Source of the DNA: Segatella copri | GTDB lineage: Bacteria > Bacteroidota > Bacteroidia > Bacteroidales > Bacteroidaceae | DNA length: 64,000 nucleotides | Direction: 5' to 3' | Assembly (NCBI RefSeq): GCF_009494395.1 | Contig: NZ_VZCB01000095.1 | Span: 1-64,000, forward strand | In this document: positions 33,429-43,243 of the stretch, one piece after another | Layout: every line of letters begins with the position of its first letter | Position numbering within the stretch: the stretch's first letter is position 1 | Made by a program: the position numbers and the translations under genes | Notes under the pieces: model-generated | Told to the model about the DNA's origin: nothing | The model's input: the letters and a program-made list of their open reading frames with translations, nothing else | The model's database searches: none

Positions 33429-35711
33429 ATGGATGACCAGAACTTGAAAGACCTAGAAAGAGAGCAAGCTGATAATGAATTGATAGGCAATGCCTTTCAA
33501 CATCTGCTCAACACCTACCTCAGTTCAAGACACAGAAAAAAGGTAGATATTGTAACCAAGGCGTTCAATTTCGCCCGCCAGGCGCACAAAGGGGTGCGCC
33601 GATTATCGGGCGAGCCATATATCATGCACCCTATCGCAGTGGCACAGATCGCTTGCGAAGAAATGGGATTGGGCTCTACCAGTATCTGTGCAGCCCTGCT
33701 GCATGACGTAGTGGAAGACACTGACTATACGGTAGAAGACATCGCCAATATCTTTGGCACCAAAATAGCCCAGATCGTTGATGGACTCACCAAGATCAGT
33801 GGTGGAATCTTCGGCGACAAGGCTTCTGCACAGGCTGAAAACTTCAAGAAACTGCTGCTTACCATGAGCGATGACATCCGCGTTATCCTCATCAAGATTT
33901 GCGACCGTCTGCACAATATGCGCACCCTCCAGTCGCAGCCAGCCAACAAGCAGTACAAGATTGCGGGCGAGACCTTATATATATATGCACCACTCGCCAA
34001 CCGTTTGGGACTGAACAAGATTAAAACCGAGTTGGAAGATCTCAGCTTCAGATACGACCATCCACAGGAATATGCCAACATAGAGCATAAGCTTGCGGAT
34101 ACAGAAGCACAACGAGATATCCTCTTCGATAATTTTACCCGTCCTATCCGTGAAGAGCTTGACAAACTGGGTGTAGAATACAAGATCAAGGCACGTGTAA
34201 AGAGTCCGTATTCCATCTGGAACAAGATGCAGAACAAGCACGTATCCTTCGATGAAATCTACGATATTCTTGCGGTTCGCATCATCGTGACACCAAAGAA
34301 CAGAGCCAACGAAGTAAACGAATGCTTCAATGTCTATGTTGCCATCAGCAAGATATACAAGAGTCATCCGGACCGTCTCCGCGACTGGCTCAACCATCCA
34401 AAGGCAAACGGCTATCAGGCGCTTCACGTTACCCTGATGAGCAAACTGGGTAGATGGATTGAAGTGCAGATCAGGAGCGACCGCATGGACGAGGTGGCAG
34501 AGAAAGGCTTTGCTGCTCACTGGAAGTACAAGGAAGGTGGTGAATATACCGAGGACGAGAACGAATTGAACGACTGGCTGAGTACCATCAAGGAGATTCT
34601 AGACGATCCGCAACCAGACGCCATGGACTTCCTCGATGCCATCAAGCTGAACCTCTATGCTTCAGAAATCTTCGTATTTACTCCTAAGGGAGAAATCAAG
34701 ACAATGCCGGCAGGATGTACGGCGCTCGACTTTGCCTTCCAGATACATACCTTCCTGGGAAGCCACTGTATAGGAGCCAAGGTAAACCACAAGCTGGTGC
34801 CATTGAGCCACAAGCTGCAAAGTGGAGACCAGGTAGAAATCCTCACATCCAAGAGTCAGCATGTACAGCAGGCATGGGTCAATTTTGTCAGCACAGCCAA
34901 GGCAAAGAGCAAGATTCAAGCTATCCTGCGCCGCGATTCCAGAGAAATCCAGAAAAAGGGCGAAGGCATTCTCCTGGATTGGCTGAACAAGAACGGCATG
35001 GAAATGACAACATCGGTCATCGACCGTCTCTGCGAATACCATAATATCCAGAAGCATGAAACCTTTTTCCAGTCTCTTGGCGACCATTGCATCATTTTGG
35101 GCTACAAGGATTTGGATGAGCTCTTAGGAAAAAACAAAAAGCCAAAGCAAACCTCCAGCTGGCGCAACTATATTCCATTCCTTGGCAAAACCAAAGACAA
35201 GGAACAAGCTGAAGGAACTGTCAAGCCGCAAGAGTTGTTTATTGTAGGCAAGGATTTCAATAAGAAGAAACCGCTCATCATTACAGAAGAGAACATCAAT
35301 CAGTTTATCTTCACAGACTGTTGCCATGCTATTCCAGGTGATGATATCATGGGATACATTGACAACAAGAACCGCATCGAGATACACAAACGCTCATGCT
35401 CTGTGGCTGCAAAACTGAAGTCCAGCTACGGCAACCGCATCGTTGATGCGAAATGGGATATGCACAAGAAGCTGCTCTTCGATGCAACCATTGAAATCAA
35501 GGGTATCGACCGCAAGGGTATGCTGCTTGATGTGAGCAAGGTTATCAGCGACCAGCTCGGCATCAATATCCATAAGCTCACTATCAGTAGCGACAATGGT
35601 ATCTTTGATGGTACCATAGAACTCCGCATCCACGATCGTGAGGAGGTAAAGATCATCATGGATCAGCTCAAAAAGATTGAGGACTTGCAGGAAGTACAGA
35701 GAATCCTATAA
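33429..35711 (+). CDS. rel: Bifunctional (p)ppGpp synthetase/hydrolase
   Basis: This RelA/SpoT homologue makes and removes (p)ppGpp in the stringent response. The 760-residue protein contains the HD hydrolase (YIMHPIAVAQIACEEMG, ALLHDVVEDTDYT), the synthetase domain (DILAVRIIVTPKNRANEVNE, NGYQALHVTLMSKLGRWIEV), a TGS domain (VFTPKGEIKTMPAGCTALDF) and a C-terminal ACT domain (DRKGMLLDVSKVISDQLGIN). An intact HD motif suggests both activities. It follows the transglycosylase by 21 nt. Confidence 0.95.
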   Translation: MDDQNLKDLEREQADNELIGNAFQHLLNTYLSSRHRKKVDIVTKAFNFARQAHKGVRRLSGEPYIMHPIAVAQIACEEMGLGSTSICAALLHDVVEDTDYTVEDIANIFGTKIAQIVDGLTKISGGIFGDKASAQAENFKKLLLTMSDDIRVILIKICDRLHNMRTLQSQPANKQYKIAGETLYIYAPLANRLGLNKIKTELEDLSFRYDHPQEYANIEHKLADTEAQRDILFDNFTRPIREELDKLGVEYKIKARVKSPYSIWNKMQNKHVSFDEIYDILAVRIIVTPKNRANEVNECFNVYVAISKIYKSHPDRLRDWLNHPKANGYQALHVTLMSKLGRWIEVQIRSDRMDEVAEKGFAAHWKYKEGGEYTEDENELNDWLSTIKEILDDPQPDAMDFLDAIKLNLYASEIFVFTPKGEIKTMPAGCTALDFAFQIHTFLGSHCIGAKVNHKLVPLSHKLQSGDQVEILTSKSQHVQQAWVNFVSTAKAKSKIQAILRRDSREIQKKGEGILLDWLNKNGMEMTTSVIDRLCEYHNIQKHETFFQSLGDHCIILGYKDLDELLGKNKKPKQTSSWRNYIPFLGKTKDKEQAEGTVKPQELFIVGKDFNKKKPLIITEENINQFIFTDCCHAIPGDDIMGYIDNKNRIEIHKRSCSVAAKLKSSYGNRIVDAKWDMHKKLLFDATIEIKGIDRKGMLLDVSKVISDQLGINIHKLTISSDNGIFDGTIELRIHDREEVKIIMDQLKKIEDLQEVQRIL

Positions 35712-35766
35712 TCAGATAGTTAGAAGTTAGGAGTTGGAAGTTTTCACTTCCAGCTTCTAACTTCCA
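35712..35766 (+). repeat. Heptad repeat hairpin after rel
   Basis: AGTTAGA-AGTTAGG-AGTTGGA-AGTTTTC is a 7-nt tandem series. GTTAGAAG (35719-35726) and GGAAGT pair with the inverse ACTTCC and CTTCTAAC (35754-35761), giving a hairpin that may stop transcription, although no T run follows. Confidence 0.6.
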
Positions 35767-35800
35767 TCATATTTAATCATAAACAACAAACTTAAAAACA

Positions 35801-36790
35801 ATGAAAAAATTATTCTTATCATTTTTGATGATGTTGACCCTGTTGCCTTTGGCTGCAGCCAACAAGTATGATAATCCTGACACTATCGTAGTTTCCCGTG
35901 ATGGCACAGGCGAATTCCGTACCATTGACGAAGCTATCGAAGTTTGTCGTGCCTTCATGGAATACACCAAGGTAATCTATGTAAAGAAAGGAGTTTATAA
36001 GGAAAAGCTCATCATCCCTTCATGGCTCACCAACATCATCATCTGCGGTGAAGACCGTGACCAAACCATCATCACATGGGATGATCACGCCAACATCAAG
36101 ATGCCAGTAGGCGGACTCGATTCTGAAGCAGCCGTCAAGGGTAAGCCTATGGGAACCTTCCGTACTTATACACTCAAGGTACAGGGCAGTTACATCACCC
36201 TGAAAAACATCACCATCGAGAATAATGCCGCAAAATTGGGACAAGCAGTTTCCCTACATCTGGAAGGCGATCATATCCTGGTGCAGAACTGCCGATTGCT
36301 GGGCAATCAGGATACAGTCTATACAGGCATTGCCAACAACCGCTCTGCCTTTTACGACTGTTATATCGAGGGAACCACCGATTTCATCTTTGGTCCAGGA
36401 AGAACATGGTTTGAGAATTGTGAGATTCATAGCAAGGCCAACAGCTACATTACTGCTGCCTCTAGCCCAGCCGGTCAGGAATATGGCTATGTATTCAACA
36501 AGTGCAAACTTACCGCCGAGCCAGGCGTAGACAAGGTTTATCTGGGCAGACCATGGCGCCCTTATGCAGCTACCCTCTTCATGAATTGCGAAATGGGTAG
36601 TCACATCCGTTCTGAAGGATGGCACAACTGGGGCAAGCAGAGCAACGAACAGACAGCCCGCTACAGCGAGTACAACAACCATGGTGCTGGTGCAGCAACC
36701 AAGGGCAGAGTAGCCTGGAGCCATCAGCTCACCAAGAAAGAAGCAGCTAAAGTTACCATCAAGAATGTCTTCGGTGAAGAAGCGTGGTAA
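35801..36790 (+). CDS. Pectinesterase (carbohydrate esterase family 8)
   Basis: Pectin methylesterase removes methyl groups from polygalacturonate so that lyases and hydrolases can act. The 329-residue protein has a signal peptide (to AAA) and the right-handed beta-helix signatures of CE8: the Gln of GQAVSLHLEG, NQDTVYTG and the catalytic Asp of TDFIFGPGRTWF, then YLGRPWRPYAATLF. It stands alone, between rel and merR, without a pectin lyase neighbour. It implies plant-fibre use. Confidence 0.92.
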   Translation: MKKLFLSFLMMLTLLPLAAANKYDNPDTIVVSRDGTGEFRTIDEAIEVCRAFMEYTKVIYVKKGVYKEKLIIPSWLTNIIICGEDRDQTIITWDDHANIKMPVGGLDSEAAVKGKPMGTFRTYTLKVQGSYITLKNITIENNAAKLGQAVSLHLEGDHILVQNCRLLGNQDTVYTGIANNRSAFYDCYIEGTTDFIFGPGRTWFENCEIHSKANSYITAASSPAGQEYGYVFNKCKLTAEPGVDKVYLGRPWRPYAATLFMNCEMGSHIRSEGWHNWGKQSNEQTARYSEYNNHGAGAATKGRVAWSHQLTKKEAAKVTIKNVFGEEAW

Positions 36791-36831
36791 CCCTAGCTAA
36801 TCATAAAGTTCAATGTTCAAAGTTCAAAGTA

Positions 36832-37179
36832 CTACACCAGCCCATCGAGCTGCTTTTTGAGTTCCTTGAGCTGATCTCTCACAGATATAAGGGTGTCGAG
36901 AACGTCAGATGACTTCTCGGCACCCGCTCTGTTTTGACTCAGATACTTACGTGCCGCAGCAATCTTCAATCCCTTCACCTTAATGAGGTTATAGATCAGC
37001 TTTACCTGTTCAATATCCTTCTCGGTATATTGACGAACCTTGTTTCCGGAAACCTTTGGTTTCAGAAAAGGGAACTCCTTCTCCCAATATCTCAAAGAAG
37101 ATTCATTAACACCTATTTCTTCTGCCACTTCCTTGATTGAATAGTATAATTTTGCTGGTTTATCTGAATTTATAGCCAT
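36832..37179 (-). CDS. MerR family transcriptional regulator
   Basis: The ATG at 37179 gives 115 residues; an earlier TTG (37200) is less likely. The winged-helix start KLYYSIKEVAEEIGVNESSL, RYWEKEFPFLKP, then VRQYTEKDIEQVKLIYNL and KGLKIAAARKYLSQNRAG define a MerR DNA-binding domain followed by a short coiled coil. No metal-binding cysteines are present, so the signal is unknown. It is divergent from alaS with interlocking promoters. Confidence 0.88.
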   Translation of the reverse strand: MAINSDKPAKLYYSIKEVAEEIGVNESSLRYWEKEFPFLKPKVSGNKVRQYTEKDIEQVKLIYNLIKVKGLKIAAARKYLSQNRAGAEKSSDVLDTLISVRDQLKELKKQLDGLV

Positions 37180-37215
37180 TTTTTCCGTCTTTAATTTCAA
37201 AAATAATTAATTTAG

Positions 37216-37250
37216 TTGCAAAATTAAACAATTCTTCTTATCTTTGCAAA
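37216..37250. promoter_or_regulatory. Interlocked divergent promoters of merR and alaS
   Basis: Plus: TTG (37216-37218), 20 nt, TATCTTTG (37239-37246). Minus: TTTG (37250-37247), 20 nt, TAATTTTG (37226-37219). Each -33 element abuts the other promoter's -7 element, so the two polymerases exclude each other. Confidence 0.7.
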
Positions 37251-37288
37251 GAATTTCGAAAAAAAATAAAGATAAAGACAAAAATAAT

Positions 37289-39952
37289 ATGATGACAGCT
37301 AATGAAGTGCGCGAATCCTTCAAGAAATTCTTCGAAGGTAAGGGCCACAAAATTGTTCCATCAGCACCTATGGTTATCAAGGATGACCCAACGCTGATGT
37401 TTACAAACGCTGGTATGAACCAGTGGAAAGACATCATCCTCGGTACAAAAGACCCAGGCAAGGATGTTCGTCGTGTTGATACTCAAAAATGTCTCCGTGT
37501 AAGCGGTAAGCACAACGACCTCGAAGAGGTAGGTCATGATACTTACCACCACACCATGTTCGAGATGCTCGGTAACTGGAGCTTCGGCGACTACTTTAAG
37601 GAGGGTGCCATTGATTTGGCATGGGAGTATCTTACTGAGGTTTTGAAGCTCAACCCTGCCGACCTCTATGTTACCGTATTCGAGGGTTGCAAGGAGGAAG
37701 GTCTGGAACGCGACAACGAGGCAGCAGGTTACTGGGCTAAGCACGTGCCAGCCGACCACATCATCAATGGTAACAAGCACGACAACTTCTGGGAGATGGG
37801 CGATACAGGTCCTTGCGGTCCTTGCTCAGAGATTCATGTGGATTCACGTACTCCAGAGGAGAAGGCTCAGGTGCCAGGCCGCGAATTGGTAAACAAGGAT
37901 AACCCACAGGTCATCGAAATCTGGAACATCGTGTTCATGCAGTACAACCGCAAGGCTGATGGTTCTCTCGAACCACTCCCAATGCACGTTATCGATACAG
38001 GTATGGGCTTCGAGCGCTTGGTTCGCATGTTGCAGGACAAGCACTCTAACTATGATACAGATATCTTCCAGCCGATCATCAAGGAAATCGAGGCTATCTC
38101 TGGCAAGAAGTATGGCTTCACTACTCCTACAGGTGAGAATGGTGAGGGCAAGGATGAGCAGGAAAAGATTGACATCGCTATGCGTGTCTGCGCCGACCAC
38201 CTCCGTGCCGTAGCCTTCTCTATCGCCGATGGCCAGTTGCCAAGCAACGCCAAGGCAGGTTACGTAATCCGCCGTATCTTGCGCCGTGCCGTACGTTACG
38301 CTTACACATTCCTCGGTCAGAAGCAGGCATTCATGTACAAGCTCGTCAATGTATTGGTAGAGCAGATGGGTGCAGCCTTCCCAGAGTTGCCAGCTCAACA
38401 GGAACTCATCACCCGCGTGATGAAAGAGGAAGAGGATTCATTCCTCCGCACCTTGGAGAAGGGTATCAACCTCCTCAATGGCGATATGGACGAGCTCAAG
38501 GCTCATGGCGAGATTCAGCTCGACGGCGTGAGCGCATTCCGCCTCTTCGATACCTACGGTTTCCCTCTCGACCTTACAGAGCTTATCTGCCGTGAGAATG
38601 GTTACACAGTAGATGCTGCAGGCTTCGACGAGGAGATGAAGAAGCAGAAAGAGCGTGCCCGCAATGCTGCTGCCGTAGAGAATGGCGACTGGGAGGTTTT
38701 GAAGGAAGGCGACCAGAACTTCGTGGGTTACGACTATACAGAATATGAGTGCCACATCCTGCGCTACCGCAAGGTGACTCAGAAGAAGAACTCTTTCTAT
38801 GAGTTGGTACTCGACAACACTCCATTCTATGGTGAAATGGGTGGACAGGTTGGCGACAAGGGTGTACTCGTTAGCGAGGATGAGACTATCCAGGTTATCG
38901 ACACCAAGCGCGAGAACAACCAGAGCATCCACATCGTAAAGGAGTTGCCAAAGGATGTAAATGCTGACTTCATGGCTTGCGTCGATATCGAAAGCCGCGA
39001 GGGAAGCGCTGCCAACCATACAGCTACCCACTTGCTCGACTACTGTCTGAAGCAGGTTTTGGGCGAGCACGTAGAGCAGAAGGGTTCTTATGTAGATAAG
39101 GATACATTGCGTTTCGACTTCTCTCACTTCCAGAAGGTAACTGATGAGGAGCTCCGCAAGGTAGAGCACATGGTAAACGAGATGATCCGTGCCGACTACG
39201 CACTGGATGAGCACCGCGATACTCCTATTGAGGAGGCTAAGGAGCTTGGCGCTATCGCCCTCTTCGGCGAGAAGTATGGCGACAAGGTTCGTGTGGTTCG
39301 CTTCGGTCCATCTGCTGAGTTCTGTGGTGGTATTCACGCCAAGAGCACCGGTAAGATTGGTTTCTTCAAGATTATCTCTGAGAGCAGCGTAGCTGCCGGC
39401 ATCCGCCGTATCGAGGCTTTGACAGGCAAGGCTTGCGAGGAGGCTATCTACGGCTTGCAGGATACCATCGTAGCCTTGAAGGGCTTGTTCAACAATGCCA
39501 AGGATCTTGAGGGTGTCATCAGAAAGTACATCGACGAGCACGATGCCTTGAAGAAGGATGTTGAGAAATTCCAGGCTCAGGCTGTGGAGCGTGCCAAGGA
39601 TAAGCTTGTAGAGAATGCAAGAGAAATCAACGGCGTGAAGGTTGTTACAGCCGTATTGCCAATGGAGCCAGCAGCTGCCAAGGATTTGGTATTCAAGGTT
39701 CGCGAGGCATTGCCAGAGAACATGATCTGCGTAGTAGGTTCTGTTTATAACGACAAGCCTATGCTCAGCGTAATGTTCAGCGATGATATGGTAAAGGATC
39801 ACGGTTTGAACGCTGGTAAGATGATTCGCGAAGCTGCCAAGTTGATTCAGGGTGGCGGTGGCGGTCAGCCTCACTATGCTCAGGCTGGCGGTAAGAACAA
39901 GGACGGCTTGAGCGCTGCAGTAGATAAGGTTGTAGAGTTGGCTCAGCTGTAA
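37289..39952 (+). CDS. alaS: Alanine--tRNA ligase
   Basis: AlaRS charges tRNA-Ala and edits Ser/Gly mischarging. The 887-residue protein begins [20 protein letters not shown]. It has the class II catalytic core ([40 protein letters not shown]), the editing-domain zinc motif ([11 protein letters not shown] and [11 protein letters not shown], then [15 protein letters not shown]), and a C-terminal Gly-rich region ([15 protein letters not shown]). The second ATG at 37292 is an alternative start. A strong terminator follows at 40009. Confidence 0.97.
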   Translation: MMTANEVRESFKKFFEGKGHKIVPSAPMVIKDDPTLMFTNAGMNQWKDIILGTKDPGKDVRRVDTQKCLRVSGKHNDLEEVGHDTYHHTMFEMLGNWSFGDYFKEGAIDLAWEYLTEVLKLNPADLYVTVFEGCKEEGLERDNEAAGYWAKHVPADHIINGNKHDNFWEMGDTGPCGPCSEIHVDSRTPEEKAQVPGRELVNKDNPQVIEIWNIVFMQYNRKADGSLEPLPMHVIDTGMGFERLVRMLQDKHSNYDTDIFQPIIKEIEAISGKKYGFTTPTGENGEGKDEQEKIDIAMRVCADHLRAVAFSIADGQLPSNAKAGYVIRRILRRAVRYAYTFLGQKQAFMYKLVNVLVEQMGAAFPELPAQQELITRVMKEEEDSFLRTLEKGINLLNGDMDELKAHGEIQLDGVSAFRLFDTYGFPLDLTELICRENGYTVDAAGFDEEMKKQKERARNAAAVENGDWEVLKEGDQNFVGYDYTEYECHILRYRKVTQKKNSFYELVLDNTPFYGEMGGQVGDKGVLVSEDETIQVIDTKRENNQSIHIVKELPKDVNADFMACVDIESREGSAANHTATHLLDYCLKQVLGEHVEQKGSYVDKDTLRFDFSHFQKVTDEELRKVEHMVNEMIRADYALDEHRDTPIEEAKELGAIALFGEKYGDKVRVVRFGPSAEFCGGIHAKSTGKIGFFKIISESSVAAGIRRIEALTGKACEEAIYGLQDTIVALKGLFNNAKDLEGVIRKYIDEHDALKKDVEKFQAQAVERAKDKLVENAREINGVKVVTAVLPMEPAAAKDLVFKVREALPENMICVVGSVYNDKPMLSVMFSDDMVKDHGLNAGKMIREAAKLIQGGGGGQPHYAQAGGKNKDGLSAAVDKVVELAQL

Positions 39953-40008
39953 TAAGCCTCCTCAAAGAAGTATATGATAGAGTTATCTTAACTCTTATAT
40001 ATAATAAG

Positions 40009-40053
40009 GTATAAAGGGTTGCAATCCATCTTTTCGAGGATTGCAACCCTTTT
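40009..40053 (+). terminator. Terminator after alaS
   Basis: A perfect 15-bp stem (AAAGGGTTGCAATCC with its complement) is followed by T5. Confidence 0.9.
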
Positions 40054-40129
40054 TCTGTAAAATGCTGCGTATGATTTCAATATTTTTATTACCTTTGCAC
40101 CCGAATTGTAAAACATATACATATTTAAT

Positions 40130-40639
40130 ATGGCTATCATAAAGACAGTAGAGGGAAAGACTCCCCGTTGGGGAAAGAATTGTTTTATCGCTGAGAACGC
40201 CGTACTGACAGGTGACTGTATTCTTGGTGATGACTGTAGCATCTGGTATAGTGCAGTATTGCGCTCTGACGTGGATGTCATCAGATGTGGAAACAGGGTA
40301 AATGTGCAGGATTGCGCCTGCATCCATCAAACCGGTACGATGCCTTGCATTCTGGAGGATGATGTATCTGTGGGACATGGGGCCATCGTCCACGGAGCCA
40401 CAGTCAGAAAAGGCGCACTCATCGGCATGAATGCCACCGTGCTAGACAAGGCTGATATCGGCGAAGGAGCTATCATTGCTGCAGGTGCTGTGGTTACCCA
40501 TGGCACTAAAGTTCCAGCACATGAGATTTGGGCAGGTATTCCAGCCAAGAAGGTGAAAGCCTGCGCTCCCGGCCAAGCCGAGGAGTTTGCCAAGCATTAT
40601 TCCGGATATATCAAGGACTGGTATCTGAAGGAAGATTGA
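40130..40639 (+). CDS. Gamma carbonic anhydrase family protein
   Basis: The 169-residue left-handed beta-helix (hexapeptide repeat) protein has the metal-site motifs of the gamma class: NVQDCACIHQTG and VSVGHGAIVHGATV, with repeats such as LIGMNATVLDKADIGEGAII. Members hydrate CO2 or act in unknown reactions; activity cannot be read from sequence. A -7 element (TACCTTTG, near 40090) precedes it. The stop codon overlaps the first two bases of the ATPase remnant that follows. Confidence 0.88.
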   Translation: MAIIKTVEGKTPRWGKNCFIAENAVLTGDCILGDDCSIWYSAVLRSDVDVIRCGNRVNVQDCACIHQTGTMPCILEDDVSVGHGAIVHGATVRKGALIGMNATVLDKADIGEGAIIAAGAVVTHGTKVPAHEIWAGIPAKKVKACAPGQAEEFAKHYSGYIKDWYLKED

Positions 40640-40735
40640 TAGAAAGGTATCTTGGTAAGGAGACTATCATCGTATTAGTAGGTTAACGACGTGTAGTAAA
40701 AGCAGCATGATGAAGATGATTCGTGACCGTAAAAC
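40638..40735 (+). pseudogene. Dead 5' fragment of an AAA/DUF4143 ATPase gene
   Basis: These ~98 nt are over 90% identical by eye to 48067-48165, the P-loop end of the ATPase gene at 48032. The copy is dead: the Gln codon before the P-loop is TAA, and one G is missing in the P-loop codons (GTAGTAAAAGC for GTAGGTAAAAGC). The rest of the gene is absent, and the fragment runs directly into the same terminator that follows the intact gene. Confidence 0.85.
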
Positions 40736-40737
40736 AA

Positions 40738-40776
40738 AAATGCGCCCGCACAATACGGACGCATTTCTGTTTTTAT
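40738..40776 (+). terminator. Terminator, twin of the one at 49283
   Basis: AAATGCG-C-CCG / CGG-A-CGCATTT with loop CACAATA, then TTTCTGTTTTT. Nearly the same sequence follows the intact ATPase gene. Confidence 0.75.
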
Positions 40777-40895
40777 AAAATTACCACCAACAGCAGAACA
40801 GCAGTGATACTCCCTTCTTCAGCTTCTTTCGAGGCTTCCTGTTCTGTTTGTTCTAGGCGATGGCAGGAGAAAGCACTCCCATAGAAGATAGAGCT

Positions 40896-42641
40896 CTATC
40901 TTTCCACCATGAATATGGCGGCACTTATGCCTGAAACTTTAATCACATCAGTCTTTCTTCCTGATTTATACACAACCTTTCCTGTGGAAAGAACAGAAAC
41001 TGCCTTACCACCTACGGAGCTGATATTGAGAGAGGCTGCCTTGGCACCAGGATTCACGACAACAACATACTCCTCCTCACCCAAAGTGCGCTCATATACC
41101 ATCGGATATTCCTGCCCCTTCCGGTTCAGGAGCTTCCAATCACCCTCATTGTCAAGAGCCTTTGCAGAATGACGCAAAGCGGTCAACTTACGGGTATATG
41201 ACAACAGAGAATTCTGATCTCCCTGCTGAGCTTCAACGGTCAACTTTCCGTTTTCCGTATCTACAGGGAAGTAAAGCTTATCGGGTGCACTCGTAGAGAA
41301 TCCGGCATTCTTGCCCTTGGTCCACTGCATCGGAGTACGAGTACCAGAGCGCTCATTGCTACCCTCCTTGTTAGGGAGATTCATCTGATACTTCATACCA
41401 ATCTCATCACCATAATAGATAAACGGAATACCTGGCATGGTGAGGAAGAAGGTCATCGCCACCTTCAACTGGTCAGGCGTATTGCGGGTACCGATGTTAG
41501 GGCGCTGGTAATCATGGTTGGCAGATGGAACAGCAATGTAGCCGAGATTCTTGGTGGCATTGAAAGCCTTGGTATAGTTCTCGCTAAATTCCTTAAGCGA
41601 ACCCTTTCCCTGCTTGTCGAAATAGCAGTTCTTATAGCTCTGCTCCCATTTGCCCCATGGAGTCTTACGGTCGAAGAACAGAGAGGCATAGCCCTTAAGA
41701 CCGAAATGGATGTAGAAATCGATGTTGAAGCCGGCAGGAATGGCTTGCTGCGGATTAGCCCACTCTGAAATCAGGACGGTCTCAGGATAATACTTATCCT
41801 TCCAGGCACGCATCTCCTTCCAGAGCTTGGAAACCTCCTTCTTGTCGGGGTCGTTCTTGATAAGCGATGATGCCATATCTACACGGAAGCCATCCACACC
41901 CTTATCAAACCAGAAAGCCATAATGTTACGTATTTCCCTGCGGACAGCCTGTGGTCCTGGAGCATCCACGCCCTGCTCCCAAGGATGATTTGGATCTGGA
42001 TGAGCAAAACCATAGTTCAAGGCAGGCTGGCACTCGAAGAAATTCTTCTCATAATACTTGGCACGAGGAGCATTAGCCTCCACATATCTGCCTCGGGTAC
42101 TAGACTCCGGACTTGCTTCCTGATGACGGGCTTCTATTTCTTTCTTCTCACTCTCAGGGATATCATTCATCCAGATATAATAGTCGCTGTAACGCTGGTT
42201 AGGATCTTTCTCGGAAGACTCCTTAAACCAGGAACACTTGGTGCTGGAATGTCCTGCCACCAGGTCGAGACAAACCTTGATGCCACGCTTATGGGCCTCA
42301 TTGACCAAAGTAACCAAATCGGTATTGGTACCGAATCGAGGATCCACCTTGTAGAAATCGATGACATCATAACCACCATCAAACCATCCCGACTCAAAGA
42401 TTGGATTGAGCCAGAGGGCGTTCACACCCAGAGACTTGATGTAATCCAACTTGGAAGTGATACCCGGCAGATCGCCAATACCGTTGCCATCAGTATCCAT
42501 ATAGGAAGATGGATAAATCTGATAGAAAAGTGCATCACTCAACCAAGCCGGTCCCTTCTTCTGTTCTGCCTGAACAGAAAGTGTGGTTGCCGCCAAAGCA
42601 GCAACCAACAGCATTTTATTCATTCTTTTCATAAGCAACAT
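40896..42641 (-). CDS. Secreted alpha-amylase family (GH13) glycosidase
   Basis: The 581-residue enzyme has a signal peptide (MNKMLLVAALAATTLSVQA) and a GH13 barrel with all catalytic positions: the nucleophile Asp in GVDGFRVDMASS, the acid/base Glu in TVLISEWANP, and the stabilising Asp in PSANHDYQRP. Region I is KVCLDLVAGHSS. The overall build (FYQIYPSSYMDTDGNGIGDL, then LDYIKSLGVNALWLNPIFES) is like oligo-1,6- or alpha-glucosidases acting on starch fragments in the periplasm. Several in-frame ATGs exist; 42641, 42632 and 42623 are close together. Confidence 0.92.
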   Translation of the reverse strand: MLLMKRMNKMLLVAALAATTLSVQAEQKKGPAWLSDALFYQIYPSSYMDTDGNGIGDLPGITSKLDYIKSLGVNALWLNPIFESGWFDGGYDVIDFYKVDPRFGTNTDLVTLVNEAHKRGIKVCLDLVAGHSSTKCSWFKESSEKDPNQRYSDYYIWMNDIPESEKKEIEARHQEASPESSTRGRYVEANAPRAKYYEKNFFECQPALNYGFAHPDPNHPWEQGVDAPGPQAVRREIRNIMAFWFDKGVDGFRVDMASSLIKNDPDKKEVSKLWKEMRAWKDKYYPETVLISEWANPQQAIPAGFNIDFYIHFGLKGYASLFFDRKTPWGKWEQSYKNCYFDKQGKGSLKEFSENYTKAFNATKNLGYIAVPSANHDYQRPNIGTRNTPDQLKVAMTFFLTMPGIPFIYYGDEIGMKYQMNLPNKEGSNERSGTRTPMQWTKGKNAGFSTSAPDKLYFPVDTENGKLTVEAQQGDQNSLLSYTRKLTALRHSAKALDNEGDWKLLNRKGQEYPMVYERTLGEEEYVVVVNPGAKAASLNISSVGGKAVSVLSTGKVVYKSGRKTDVIKVSGISAAIFMVER

Positions 42642-42698
42642 TATTAATTCAAAAAAAACTTTCTTTCATAATAACTCAAAATTCTGCATTTTATTGTG

Positions 42699-42830
42699 TT
42701 ATTGTGCAAGAATGCTAATTGCAAATCCGCCACCTGCAACAGAGTTCAACTTCAAGACAGACTTGCTGGTCACAGTCTTCTTGGTGATGACATAAGCCTG
42801 AGAATTGGTCTTGTAGTTGGCATTTTTGCG
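42699..42830 (-). pseudogene. C-terminal remnant of a GH97-like glycosidase
   Basis: In reverse, 42830-42699 reads RKNANYKTNSQAYVITKKT, then a basic linker and NSVAGGGFAISILAQ followed by TAA. The strand-rich NYKT-QAY pattern and the Gly-Gly-Gly-Phe end resemble the last residues of SusB-type GH97 alpha-glucosidases. An in-frame stop lies just upstream (42840-42842), so only the tail is left. It lies directly upstream of the GH13 gene on the same strand, as if a susB-like partner had been deleted. Confidence 0.5.
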
Positions 42831-42842
42831 ATTGCAAATTTA

Positions 42843-43243
42843 ATAGTTTTTTTCGAGTTATCCTAACCTCATTAATAGAATAGTGGAACAAAAACGACCC
42901 AAGAATGCAATAACAACCTCATTAACAACAGGTTTTCATAATCTTCCATACCATTGAAAGTGGATGGAATAAAAATTGTATTTTGCACCCTTTTTATCCA
43001 TCAATTATTTCTACAACGCTTTCTTCATTTTCATTTACTACCACTTTTAGCCACATTTCTACTTTTTATACCTCACTCTTTATCAAGCACTTATAAAAAA
43101 ACACAGATAATATTTTTCCACTTTTTCTTTGCAAGCACTAGGTTTATACCTTATTATTTCATAACTTTGCATCCGAAAATGACAGATACGCATTTTCATA
43201 ACTAACAATTTAATATTCATAAGAAATAATATTCACAAGAAAC
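42843..43243 (+). other. Intergenic leader of the GH3 pair
   Basis: No gene is seen in ~400 AT-rich bases. A -7 element TAACTTTG (43162-43169) stands 74 nt before the first GH3 gene, without a clear -33 TTTG at the right distance, which suggests an activator-dependent promoter. Confidence 0.5.

Noticed and set aside
38438-39874. 478-codon open frame antisense to alaS
   Set aside because: It mirrors the strongly biased codon use of alaS and has no recognisable protein features.
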